64,000 bases of DNA from Terriglobia bacterium (GTDB lineage: Bacteria > Acidobacteriota > Terriglobia > Terriglobales > Acidobacteriaceae), in contig JAIQFC010000014.1 of the NCBI GenBank assembly GCA_020073465.1, forward strand, positions 90,611 to 154,610, read 5' to 3'. The notes below the pieces were generated by a model. The model saw only the letters and a program-made list of their open reading frames with translations. It was not told where the DNA came from and searched no databases. A program made the position numbers and the translations under genes. Of this stretch, positions 45,040 to 53,353 are shown one piece after another; position 1 is the first letter of the stretch, and each line of letters starts with the position of its first letter.

Positions 45040-46563
45040 TTGACCTTGCGCATCGTCATTCACCGGTGTCTGGTTGCGCTGCTGTTCTCAGCCTTGGCCG
45101 GGGCTCAGAGTGCCGAAGAGAAGACCTCGAAGTATTTCGAGTCGGTCCGCAAACAGCCGCCGCTGATGCTGGCTTTTCTGCGCGAAATGCCCAAGGGCGG
45201 GGACCTGCACAACCACCTTGACGGCGCAATCTATGCCGAAGATCTGATCGATTTTGCCGCCTCTGACAACCTCTGCGTAGACCGGACTTCGTCGCGCCTG
45301 ATCGCTCCTCCCTGCGACTCGTGCGAAAAGTACACCTCGAAGCCAGCCATCCAGTGCGCCTACGCCGACCACGTTCTGTACAACCAGATCATCGACGCGT
45401 GGTCGATGCGCAACTGGAGACCCGGGGACGAGTCTGGCCATGACCATTTCTTCGCTACGTTCGAGAAGTTCGGGCTTGCCTCCCACACGCACGTTGCCGA
45501 GGGTATCGCGACGGTTATCAACCGTGCCGGCCGCGAACATCTGCAGTACGTCGAGTTCATGCACACGGCCGACGGTGGCGCTGCGCCGGAACTCGGAATG
45601 AAAGTCGGATGGGACGCCGACTTCGCCAAGCTTCGAGAGAAGTTGCTGTCGGCCGGTCTGAGAGATGTGGCATCCGCAACCAGCAAGAAGTTGGTGGAAG
45701 ATGACACGCGTGCCAGAACCGAGCTAAAGTGCGGAACCCCGGACGCCGAGCCCGGCTGCAATCTCAACGTCCGTTACATTTACCAGGTTCTGCGCGGGCT
45801 CCCGCATGAAGCGGTGTTCGCGCAAATCCTGCTGGGATTCGAGCTTGCGTCGTCGGACCCACTATTCGTTGGGCTTAACCTGGTGATGCCGGAAGACTGG
45901 TACGTGCCCATCCATGATTTCAACGAGCACATGGCGATGCTCGACTATCTGCACGGCGTCTATCCCAAGGTGCATATCAGCCTGCACGCCGGCGAGATTG
46001 CGATGGGCCTGGTGCCGCCTGAGGACTTGACCTTCCACATCCGCGCCTCCGTCGAGCGCGGGCATGCCGAGCGCATCGGCCACGGCGTCGACATCATGAA
46101 CGAGAAAGATCCCATCGGCCTGCTGAAGGAGATGGCAGCTCGCAACGTGCTGGTCGAGATCAACCTCACGTCGAACGATCAGATTCTCGGCGTGACCGGA
46201 GAGGATCATCCCCTGCCGGTCTACCTGAAATACAAAGTTCCGGTTGCGCTCTCAACCGACGACGAGGGTGTTGCGCGATCGGACATGACGCATGAGTATT
46301 TGCGGGCGGTTGAGGGACATCATCTTGCCTACGCGGACTTGAAACGCATGGCGCGGCAGAGCCTGGAGCACAGTTTCCTTCCGGGAGAAGGTCTGTGGGC
46401 GGAAACGAAGGTCGTGTTTCGTCCGGTGTCCGTGTGTGTTGGGGATTCAACCGGAACGGAGAGGCCTTCGCCAGGGTGCGAGAAATTTCTAGCCACCAGC
46501 GAACGGGCACGCGAGCAATGGAAACTGGAAGCGGCGTTCGCGAGCTTTGAGAAGAAGTACTAG
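45040..46563 (+). CDS. exported adenosine deaminase (ADGF/ADA family)
   Basis: 507 residues from a TTG at 45040 with GGAGG eight bases before it. A signal peptide ('VIHRCLVALLFSALAGAQ') points to export. Deaminase motifs are complete: 'GGDLHNHLDGAIYAEDL' (zinc His pair), 'HISLHAGEI' (catalytic Glu region), 'RIGHGVDIM', 'LTSNDQILGV' and 'VALSTDDEGV' (zinc Asp). It converts adenosine to inosine. It is longer than cytoplasmic ADA (about 340) because of an N-terminal extension and an insert with three or four Cys ('CDSCEKYTSKPAIQC'). The purine nucleoside phosphorylase gene follows 73 bases later. Confidence 0.85.
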   Translation: MTLRIVIHRCLVALLFSALAGAQSAEEKTSKYFESVRKQPPLMLAFLREMPKGGDLHNHLDGAIYAEDLIDFAASDNLCVDRTSSRLIAPPCDSCEKYTSKPAIQCAYADHVLYNQIIDAWSMRNWRPGDESGHDHFFATFEKFGLASHTHVAEGIATVINRAGREHLQYVEFMHTADGGAAPELGMKVGWDADFAKLREKLLSAGLRDVASATSKKLVEDDTRARTELKCGTPDAEPGCNLNVRYIYQVLRGLPHEAVFAQILLGFELASSDPLFVGLNLVMPEDWYVPIHDFNEHMAMLDYLHGVYPKVHISLHAGEIAMGLVPPEDLTFHIRASVERGHAERIGHGVDIMNEKDPIGLLKEMAARNVLVEINLTSNDQILGVTGEDHPLPVYLKYKVPVALSTDDEGVARSDMTHEYLRAVEGHHLAYADLKRMARQSLEHSFLPGEGLWAETKVVFRPVSVCVGDSTGTERPSPGCEKFLATSERAREQWKLEAAFASFEKKY

Positions 46564-46636
46564 CCTGTCCGCTCACCGCGGAGAAGCGATGCTCTAGCGC
46601 CGAGTGGTTCGGAACGACAACGTCGAATGATTAGTG

Positions 46637-47485
46637 ATGAACCCGGATTTCACATCTGCTGAATACGCCGCGCAGTTGGTGCTGTCGCGTACTTCCTTGC
46701 GCCCGCACATCGCTCTGGTGCTGGGCTCGGGTCTGGGCGGTTTTGCTGATTCGCTCACCGACGCCGCTCACATCCCTTACGCCGACATTCCGTCTTTTCC
46801 GCGCTCGACCGCGATCGGGCACGCGGGGCGCATGGTCATCGGTAAAGCGGGAAACGTTGCAGTCGCGGCCATGCAGGGTCGCGTCCATCTTTATGAAGGC
46901 TATTCGGCGCAGGAAGTGGCATTTCCCGTCCGCGTGTTCAGACGCATGGGAATCCGCGCCGTGATTCTCACCAACGCCGCGGGTGGGATCAACCTGAACT
47001 ACTCCCAGGGCGCGCTCGTGCTGATTCGCGATCACATCAACCTGCAGGGACAAAATCCTCTGGTCGGACCCAATGACGACCGTTGCGGCGTGCGCTTCCC
47101 CGACATGACGCAGGCGTATGCGAAACCGTACCGCGAGATGGCGCGTGAAGAAGCGGGCAAACTGGGGATGACCCTGCACGAGGGCGTCTATGCCGGACTC
47201 CTCGGCCCGAGTTACGAAACTCCCGCGGAGATTGAATACTTGCGCAGAATCGGCGCGGACCTGGTGGGCATGTCGACCGTGGCCGAGGTGATTGCGGCGC
47301 GGCACATGGGAATGAAGGTGCTCGCGATTTCCTGCGTGACCAACATGGCCGCAGGAATCCTCGACCAGTCGCTCTCGCACGACGAAGTCATGGAAACCGG
47401 AGAGCGAGTGAAAACCACATTTGAAGCGCTGCTGCGGGCAGTGCTGCCCCGGGTGTCCCAGGATGTAGCGCAGCAACCCACGTAG
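46637..47485 (+). CDS. purine nucleoside phosphorylase I (inosine/guanosine)
   Basis: 282 residues. The trimeric PNP family is evident: 'IALVLGSGLGGFAD', 'MQGRVHLYEGY', 'ILTNAAGGIN', 'GVYAGLLGPSYETPAEIEYL', 'GADLVGMSTVAEVIAARHMG' and 'SCVTNMAAG'. It splits inosine or guanosine with phosphate to base and ribose 1-phosphate in the cytoplasm. An ATG at 46637 directly follows a GTG. It acts on the product of the preceding deaminase, so the two form a salvage pair, although the deaminase looks exported and this protein does not. Confidence 0.93.
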   Translation: MNPDFTSAEYAAQLVLSRTSLRPHIALVLGSGLGGFADSLTDAAHIPYADIPSFPRSTAIGHAGRMVIGKAGNVAVAAMQGRVHLYEGYSAQEVAFPVRVFRRMGIRAVILTNAAGGINLNYSQGALVLIRDHINLQGQNPLVGPNDDRCGVRFPDMTQAYAKPYREMAREEAGKLGMTLHEGVYAGLLGPSYETPAEIEYLRRIGADLVGMSTVAEVIAARHMGMKVLAISCVTNMAAGILDQSLSHDEVMETGERVKTTFEALLRAVLPRVSQDVAQQPT

Positions 47486-47642
47486 CGACAGCCGCCCTTC
47501 GACAGGCGCACACGAGCCGAAGGGGCGAAGCCCGGCGCACGCACTCCGGTACGGTCCATTCAAGTCAGATCGACTGATCGCTCGAGATGTCTCTGCGTCA
47601 GCCGCTCTGAAAAGCATCCCAGCCACCTGAATGCAGGAAAAA

Positions 47643-47663
47643 GCGCGGGCGAGGCGCCCGCGC
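47643..47663. repeat. REP-like palindrome (GCGCGGGCG family)
   Basis: Arms GCGCGGGCG and CGCCCGCGC with a 3-base loop. The reverse strand reads tatgtggcgcgggcgcc, which is also found inside the coding sequence at 53534-53561. It lies just after the TonB receptor stop codon. Confidence 0.65.
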
Positions 47664-47680
47664 CACATACACCGTTCATC

Positions 47681-50600
47681 TCAGAACAGAAACTTCGCTC
47701 CTAACTGAATCACGCGTGGCCCGCCGCCACCTAACCCAGGATTGGTCTGCGCCTGGTCCGGGGTTTGAGTGATCAGGCCTGCCGGCAACAGTGCACCCGT
47801 AACCGGATCGTACGCGGTCGGGTTCTGCACAATGTTGGGGCTTCCGGGACTTCCCAGATCCTGAAACGCAGGATTGATGAAGAACTCCGGCAAAGCGAAG
47901 TTCGGGTGATTGAAGATGTTGAAGAACTCCGCGCGAAGTTGCAGCCGTACGCGCTCGGTGATGGGAGTGTCTTTGCTGATAGCGAAGTCCAGGTTCCAGA
48001 AGCGTGGGCCATAGATGGAGTTGCGCTGCATGGTACCGAACGTTCCGAACGCCGGTTGCACGAAGGCAGCGGCATTGAGATAGCCAGCGCCATCGGGGCT
48101 CGACTCCCAGTTGGAGACGATAGGATTGACGCCCGGAACCATGTTGGGCCGCTGGTGGAAGTTGAAAATATTCGTGTCATTGGCGCTGACGATCGGCACG
48201 GGACGCCCGCTCTGTGCCGTGAAGATCGTGTTCAGCTGCCAGCCTTGTGACAGGCGCTTATGGACGCCCGGAAACGGCAGTTGATAGGTGAACGCCGCCG
48301 TGAAGCGGTGACGGGTATCGAAGTTTGACGGCCCGCGGTCGGCTCCGGGATTGTTGGAATCCTGCGGGAAGGCGACCGTCGAGAAATTGAAGTCGATGCC
48401 ATCCGAGGCATCGTCCAGCGACTTGGACCAGGTGTATCCAGTGAAGCCGGCAAGACCGTGCCAGTTGCGCGTTCGCAGCGTTGCCTGAAGAGCGTTGTAG
48501 GCGGAAGCGCTGATGGTGGCGAACTGGTCGACGGTACCGTATTGCGGGAAATTGACCAGGTTGCCGCTCGCATCAGGCTGGTTCGCATCACGCAGGCGCA
48601 CCAGTTTGGTGCCCTTGCTCCCGATGTACCCAAGTTGAAGTGCGAGTCCCTGGCTGAATTGCTGCTCAACGTTGAGATTCCAGTTCTGTGTGTAGGGTGT
48701 GACCAGGTTCCGCGGCGTGACGAAGATGCTTGAGCCTGGGTTCGGATACGGCCCGTCCGGCAGACTCAGGATCGGCGCACCCGGATTGGTGCCGTCCCAC
48801 CCGGAGGAGTCATAGTTCAAAGGCACGACCGGTTGCGGGCCGATGGGGTTCGTAGCAAGTCCAGCGGAGTTGGTGAAGTTCGCGATCATCAGATCTTGCG
48901 GAATGTAGTCGTAATAGATTCCATAAGCCCCGCGGACGACCGTCTTCGAGAAAGCGTTCCAGGCAAAGCCTACGCGCGGACCAAAGTTGTTGAGATCGCG
49001 ACTGTAGGCGCCATGCAGTCCGTCGGTTCCCACCATCGCGAGATTCCCGTCCGCTCCCAGGTTCGAGAGCAGGTTGTGGCTTTCGCCTAGCGGTCCGAAA
49101 TATTCCCAGCGGGCTCCGAAGTTGAGCGTAAATGTTGGGGACACGCGGAAATCATCCTGAGCAAAGAAACTGAAACCATTGTTGAATGTGTTGCGGCGCG
49201 TGTTGCCTGCGTTGGCCAGTTCGAAGGTGTCGCCCAGGTAGAAGCCAGCGAGCGTGAGTGCTCCTCCGTCGCTGCACGCAACGGGATCTGTCGTCAGGCC
49301 GGGGCACAACGCAAAGCTGCTGGGATCTTCCTGGAAGAAGGAGAAGATGCCGCGTTCCAGATTGTCGTTAAAGTTGTCGATCGTTGCGCGGCGGTATTCG
49401 CCACCGAACTTGATCGTGTGTTTTCCCTTCAACCACGTGATGTTGTCGAGAATCTGGAAGCTTTGGCTGGTGCGTCCGCGAGGGATGCTGAAGCCGCTCG
49501 CTCCAAGATTCTCAAAGACTCCTCCGAAATCAATCTCGGGCAACCCGAGTTTGCCGGTGTCCAGGTTGAAGGGAACACCCGTCGTGCCGAAGCTCGCGGG
49601 ATCAGTGGCGGCGTCGAGCGCGCTGAACGACGTGCGGTAGCGGCTGTAGCCGAAACGCACTTCGTTGATCTTGCTCTGGCTAAGAGTCGAGAGGAGACTG
49701 GCCGAAACCAGTTGCACTCGCGTGGGCGAGGTTTGCGCGAACTCGGGCAGGCGCGATCCGGCCCCGAATCCAAGGCCACCCAGCGGGAACGTCTGCTGGC
49801 TGCGGGCCAGAGCGTATCGTCCGGTGAGCGATTCCGAAGAAGTGAGCTGGTGGTCGATCTTGACGATGAAGCTGTCCACGCTGTTCTTGTCGAGATCGGT
49901 GCCAGCGATTACGCCGGACGTGCCGTCGTAACCGGGCAACGCCTGAAACAGACCGAGGATGTTGGTGAGGGCAGGGCTTGGCGTCAGTTCGTTGCTGGCG
50001 ACGAGCGCTTGGGCTTCGCTGATCTGCGCCTGTGTGGGCACGAGGAAGCTGAAGTCCGACCCGACCCGCTCGCGCTGGCCTTCGTACGCCGCGAAAAAAA
50101 ACGTCCGGTCCTTGACGAGTGGGCCGCCGAGTGACGCGCCGAAGTTGTTATTGCGGAACGGACTCTTGGTCGCAGGAGCACGGTTGAAGTAGTTGCGCGC
50201 GTCCATGGCGCTGTTGCGCAGGAATTCGAATGCAGAGCCGTGCAGATGGTTTGTTCCCGACTTAGTCAGAATGTTGATGACCGATCCGCTGTTGCGCCCG
50301 TACTCAGGAGCAAAATTCGCTTGCAGGTTGAATTCCTGAATCGCATCGATGGGGAGAAGTGATGCCGGCGCACCGCCGATTCCTGTCTGGTTGAAAGCGG
50401 AATTGTTGAAGAACGGATCGTTGTTATCGGTTCCGTCCACCGTGTAGTTGTTGGAACGATCGCGGTTGCCATTGATGGCGAACTGGCCGAACCCGCTCTG
50501 GATGGCGGCTACGCCCGAGGGTTCGACCGTTGCACCGGGGACGAGTGCCACGAGTTTGCCGAAGTCGCGCCCATTCAGTGGAAGGTCGCTCACCATGCGC

Positions 50601-51046
50601 CGGTCAACCACTTCGCCGAGCACGTCACGTGTGGACTCGACCAGCGGCGCCTCTTCCGTGACCGTAACGTTCTCCTTATGTTCTTGCACCTTCAGCAGGT
50701 CGAAGTCTGCAGTCGTGTCGAGCCCGACGTTGACCACAACATTCTGCGCCACGGGCGCGAAGCCGGTCGCTTCCACCGTGACGGTGTAGACGCCCGCGGG
50801 CAACTCCGCCAGGACGTACGTGCCCTCGGCGGTGGTGACCGCATCGCGGGCAAGGCCGGTGTCATTGTTCTTGGCAGTAACTTTGGCGGCTGCGACCAGA
50901 CTGCCGCTGGGGTCCGCGACCTTGCCGCGAATCGACCCGCGGAAGCTTTGGCCCACGACCAGGACCGGCAGAAGCAGAATCGCCACGAATAGCAATGTCT
51001 TGTAGATGGAGAACTTACCCTGTGCTGATGCAGTTACGCGATTCAT
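47681..51046 (-). CDS. Oar-like TonB-dependent receptor with carboxypeptidase-regulatory domain
   Basis: 1121 residues from the ATG at 51046. A signal peptide ('LLFVAILLLPVLVVGQ') is followed by a CarboxypepD_reg-like Ig domain (about 30-115: 'GSIRGKVADPSGSLVAAAKV', 'GVYTVTVEATGFAP'). A plug domain comes next ('RRMVSDLPLNGRDFGKLVAL', 'NYTVDGTDNN', 'INILTKSGTNHLHGSAFEFL'), then an outer-membrane barrel ending in an aromatic residue ('IQLGAKFLF'). It imports a large or scarce substrate with TonB energy. Its neighbours (SAM-cleaving enzyme upstream, deaminase and PNP downstream) suggest a purine-related substrate, but this is only context. Confidence 0.88.
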   Translation of the reverse strand: MNRVTASAQGKFSIYKTLLFVAILLLPVLVVGQSFRGSIRGKVADPSGSLVAAAKVTAKNNDTGLARDAVTTAEGTYVLAELPAGVYTVTVEATGFAPVAQNVVVNVGLDTTADFDLLKVQEHKENVTVTEEAPLVESTRDVLGEVVDRRMVSDLPLNGRDFGKLVALVPGATVEPSGVAAIQSGFGQFAINGNRDRSNNYTVDGTDNNDPFFNNSAFNQTGIGGAPASLLPIDAIQEFNLQANFAPEYGRNSGSVINILTKSGTNHLHGSAFEFLRNSAMDARNYFNRAPATKSPFRNNNFGASLGGPLVKDRTFFFAAYEGQRERVGSDFSFLVPTQAQISEAQALVASNELTPSPALTNILGLFQALPGYDGTSGVIAGTDLDKNSVDSFIVKIDHQLTSSESLTGRYALARSQQTFPLGGLGFGAGSRLPEFAQTSPTRVQLVSASLLSTLSQSKINEVRFGYSRYRTSFSALDAATDPASFGTTGVPFNLDTGKLGLPEIDFGGVFENLGASGFSIPRGRTSQSFQILDNITWLKGKHTIKFGGEYRRATIDNFNDNLERGIFSFFQEDPSSFALCPGLTTDPVACSDGGALTLAGFYLGDTFELANAGNTRRNTFNNGFSFFAQDDFRVSPTFTLNFGARWEYFGPLGESHNLLSNLGADGNLAMVGTDGLHGAYSRDLNNFGPRVGFAWNAFSKTVVRGAYGIYYDYIPQDLMIANFTNSAGLATNPIGPQPVVPLNYDSSGWDGTNPGAPILSLPDGPYPNPGSSIFVTPRNLVTPYTQNWNLNVEQQFSQGLALQLGYIGSKGTKLVRLRDANQPDASGNLVNFPQYGTVDQFATISASAYNALQATLRTRNWHGLAGFTGYTWSKSLDDASDGIDFNFSTVAFPQDSNNPGADRGPSNFDTRHRFTAAFTYQLPFPGVHKRLSQGWQLNTIFTAQSGRPVPIVSANDTNIFNFHQRPNMVPGVNPIVSNWESSPDGAGYLNAAAFVQPAFGTFGTMQRNSIYGPRFWNLDFAISKDTPITERVRLQLRAEFFNIFNHPNFALPEFFINPAFQDLGSPGSPNIVQNPTAYDPVTGALLPAGLITQTPDQAQTNPGLGGGGPRVIQLGAKFLF

Positions 51047-51072
51047 AAGATGACCTGTCCCCTGAAGCGAAC

Positions 51073-52017
51073 TCACTTCCCCGACCGCGGGATGAACAAC
51101 AGCGCGGGCGGCTTGATGCCGTAGGTTGCCGCAAAACTGTTCTGATTCACCGCCAGGCCCAGATGCCCGCGCGAATCGATATACAGCAACGGCTGGTTCA
51201 GCGCCACGTCGCTGAACGTCTTCACGAACTTGATTGTCATTTCCTTGTCGCCCAGCGTGAGCTGGACTTCCTGCCCGCGCTGGTAACCGAGCTTGAGAAA
51301 ATCGTCCGCGTCGATGTTGGTAACAAGATTTCCGAAAGGCCCATCGGTCGCGATGACTTCCGCTTTCAGCCCGCGATCGTCGAGCTTCGCAGCCTTCAAT
51401 TCCAGGCGGACCAGATCTTTGACCGGGATCTCGGGGCCAACCTTGCTCCAATCGTCGCCGCGCGCGACGTGAGCCCCGACTGGCGAGAAAATGTCGCGCC
51501 CATGAAACGTGGATGACAGCTTGCCGCCGATCATCCAATCGGGATTCGTAATGTCATGCACAGCTTCGATCCCATCACGCTGCTCCACTAGCGTGAGCAA
51601 GCCGTTATCCGGCAGCACGAAGTATTGTCCACGCTTTGATTTCGCAACGATTGCCTTGCGGGTGCTGCCCACTCCGGGATCGACCACGACCACGAACACC
51701 ACGCCCGCCGGATAGTAGGGTGTCGCGCCGTAAAGGAAACGCGCGCCATCCAGAATCGAGAACGGCGTGACCTGATGCGTAAGGTCGACAATGCGCACCT
51801 CCGGCATGATCGAGTACATCACCCCACGGCAGATGGCCACAGAGTCGTCGACCACGCCGAAATCGGTCATAAAGACGATGGTCGGTGGATACTTCTGACC
51901 CCGCTCGCTGGCGGCAGAGCCCGGCACTGAAGCCAGCGGCAGCAGAACGATAACAGCCAGCACGGTCAGGATCGTGCGCCGCGTTGGTCGGCTCAGAGCA
52001 AGGTGCAAAGCGATCAT
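51073..52017 (-). CDS. exported SAM hydroxide adenosyltransferase-like protein (DUF62)
   Basis: 314 residues from the ATG at 52017 (AAGGGA upstream; ATG 52047 is an alternative). A signal peptide ('TILTVLAVIVLLPLASVPGS') precedes the DUF62 fold: 'FMTDFGVVDDSVAICRGVM', 'DLTHQVTPF', 'GVVFVVVVDPGVGSTRKAI', 'VLPDNGLLT', 'STFHGRDIFSPVGAHVA' and 'DGPFGNLVTNI'. Relatives split SAM into adenosine and methionine with water. An export signal is odd for an enzyme whose substrate is normally cytoplasmic. It shares strand with the TonB receptor, 26 bases upstream, so co-transcription is likely. Confidence 0.82.
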   Translation of the reverse strand: MIALHLALSRPTRRTILTVLAVIVLLPLASVPGSAASERGQKYPPTIVFMTDFGVVDDSVAICRGVMYSIMPEVRIVDLTHQVTPFSILDGARFLYGATPYYPAGVVFVVVVDPGVGSTRKAIVAKSKRGQYFVLPDNGLLTLVEQRDGIEAVHDITNPDWMIGGKLSSTFHGRDIFSPVGAHVARGDDWSKVGPEIPVKDLVRLELKAAKLDDRGLKAEVIATDGPFGNLVTNIDADDFLKLGYQRGQEVQLTLGDKEMTIKFVKTFSDVALNQPLLYIDSRGHLGLAVNQNSFAATYGIKPPALLFIPRSGK

Positions 52018-52196
52018 GCTATTCGTTCCCTTGGCCTCGTTGGTCATTAGAGTCTGCTGGACGAGTAGGGTTTCTCCGCCGGCCTCCGCCCGCTGCTGCA
52101 CCGGCTCAGAAAAGTCTCTTAGCCTCAAGTAAGCTTGTAATTCTAAACGCAGATGGAGACCAGCGGGAAGTCCACACACCCGGAGCGGGTCTCGAT

Positions 52197-52516
52197 TCAT
52201 TTCCGCGCGCGGCCGGCGGGTAATGCTGCGCGATAAGCAGTTTGCAGCAGTTCATGGAGCGCATCCACGGGTAATCCCGATAGTGGTCAGTAATGTAGTA
52301 AGTCTCCGGATCGCCGGCCATCAGTTCTTCCCGCTGCTCAAATGGCATCTTGATCACAAGCGAGTCCGGGTCCTCCCGCAGGCGCACAAACAGTTTTCCT
52401 TTTACCTTCAACGCCGGGGTGCCGTACGAGGTGCCCTCCTCGACATTCGGAAAGGCGAGCGCCATTCGGCGCACAGTTTCGTAAGTGACAGTGGACGGTC
52501 GCTTCACCGGGGCCAA
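52197..52516 (-). pseudogene. MmcQ/YjbR-family gene with a C-terminal deletion frameshift
   Basis: The N-terminal part is a normal MmcQ/YjbR protein: 'VRRMALAFPNVEEGTSYGTP', 'KLFVRLREDPDSLVIKMPF' and 'YYITDHYRDYPWM'. The expected continuation is not present in that frame. About ten codons are missing, and the family's last helix ('ALHELLQTAYRAALP') reads in another frame to a TGA at 52199-52197. The break is near 52265-52272. Translation in the original frame would run on to 52106 with unrelated sequence. The gene is probably non-functional, or makes a protein with a changed tail. Confidence 0.72.
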
Positions 52517-52642
52517 TCCTTCCTCTCGAACGATGCTGTAGTCTAGCGCACCAGGCCATACGCGAAACCGAGCGCTGAGCGTGCATCCAGGAAGTCGGCG
52601 TCCCGTCTATAATGCTGCTGCAATCCCAATTCTGGAGGCCTT

Positions 52643-53041
52643 ATGTCGCAAGTCATCCCCGAGAAGTACCGCGATCTTTTTCAGAAGCGGGCCTTTGCCA
52701 GCCTGGGGACCCTGATGCCCGATGGCAGGCCGCAAGTCACGCCCGTGTGGTGTGACTTCGACGGCGAGCACGTGATCTTCAACTCCGCCAAGGGACGCCA
52801 GAAGGACCGCAACGTACGCCGCGATCCGCGTGTGTCGCTGGCCATCATCGATCCCGACAACCCCTATCGCTATCTCGAGATTCGCGGGAAAGTCGTCGAG
52901 ATCACGGAAGAAGGCGCCGGGGACCACATCCACAAGATGGCCAAAAAGTATCTGGGCGTGGACAAATATCCCTATGCGCAGCCCGGCGAAGTGCGAGTGC
53001 TGTACAAGATCCAGCCCGAGCATACGACGGTGATGGGATAG
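52643..53041 (+). CDS. PPOX-class (F420/FMN-dependent) oxidoreductase
   Basis: 132 residues with the split-barrel fold of the Rv1155/F420-dependent group: 'RAFASLGTLMPDGRPQVTPV', 'VIFNSAKGRQKDRNVRRDPR', 'LEIRGKVVEI' and 'YPYAQPGEVRVLYKI'. 'KGRQKDRN' is the typical cofactor phosphate-binding stretch. It is a small cytoplasmic flavin or deazaflavin reductase. GGAGG precedes the ATG. Whether this organism makes F420 cannot be judged from the window. Confidence 0.88.
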   Translation: MSQVIPEKYRDLFQKRAFASLGTLMPDGRPQVTPVWCDFDGEHVIFNSAKGRQKDRNVRRDPRVSLAIIDPDNPYRYLEIRGKVVEITEEGAGDHIHKMAKKYLGVDKYPYAQPGEVRVLYKIQPEHTTVMG

Positions 53042-53312
53042 CGACTTGGTAGCGCCGGCGTCCCGCCGGCTGTTCCGAGTCGGAATTCCAAACGCTGGAA
53101 GGCTTATGGTGGTGGGCGATTTTAGGTGGCGCAGCGCTTCTAGCGCCGTGTCGACAGCGTAGGAGAAACCAGTTTTTGTGGGGCGCCAAGTCTGATTTCC
53201 GGGCGAAGAGGGGATCGCAGTCGGCAGACTAGAGCCCCATCGGGGCGGAATGTGAAAGCCCGGCACGGAAGTGCCGGGTAAAGCGAAAATATCCAGCGAG
53301 TCCCGTAGGGAC
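53042..53312. repeat. composite non-coding repeat with several hairpins
   Basis: In order: GCCGGCG-tcc-CGCCGGC inside a longer pairing of cgact...agtcg (53042-53082); GCCCC-atc-GGGGC (53234-53246); CCCGGCAC-ggaa-GTGCCGGG (53259-53278); GTCCC-gta-GGGAC (53300-53312). It fills the gap before the homoserine-dehydrogenase-like gene. No coding signal is seen. A small RNA cannot be excluded. Confidence 0.6.
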
Positions 53313-53353
53313 GGCACGACTTCTCACGCACAGTTCCGCACGAGGGAATTCAC

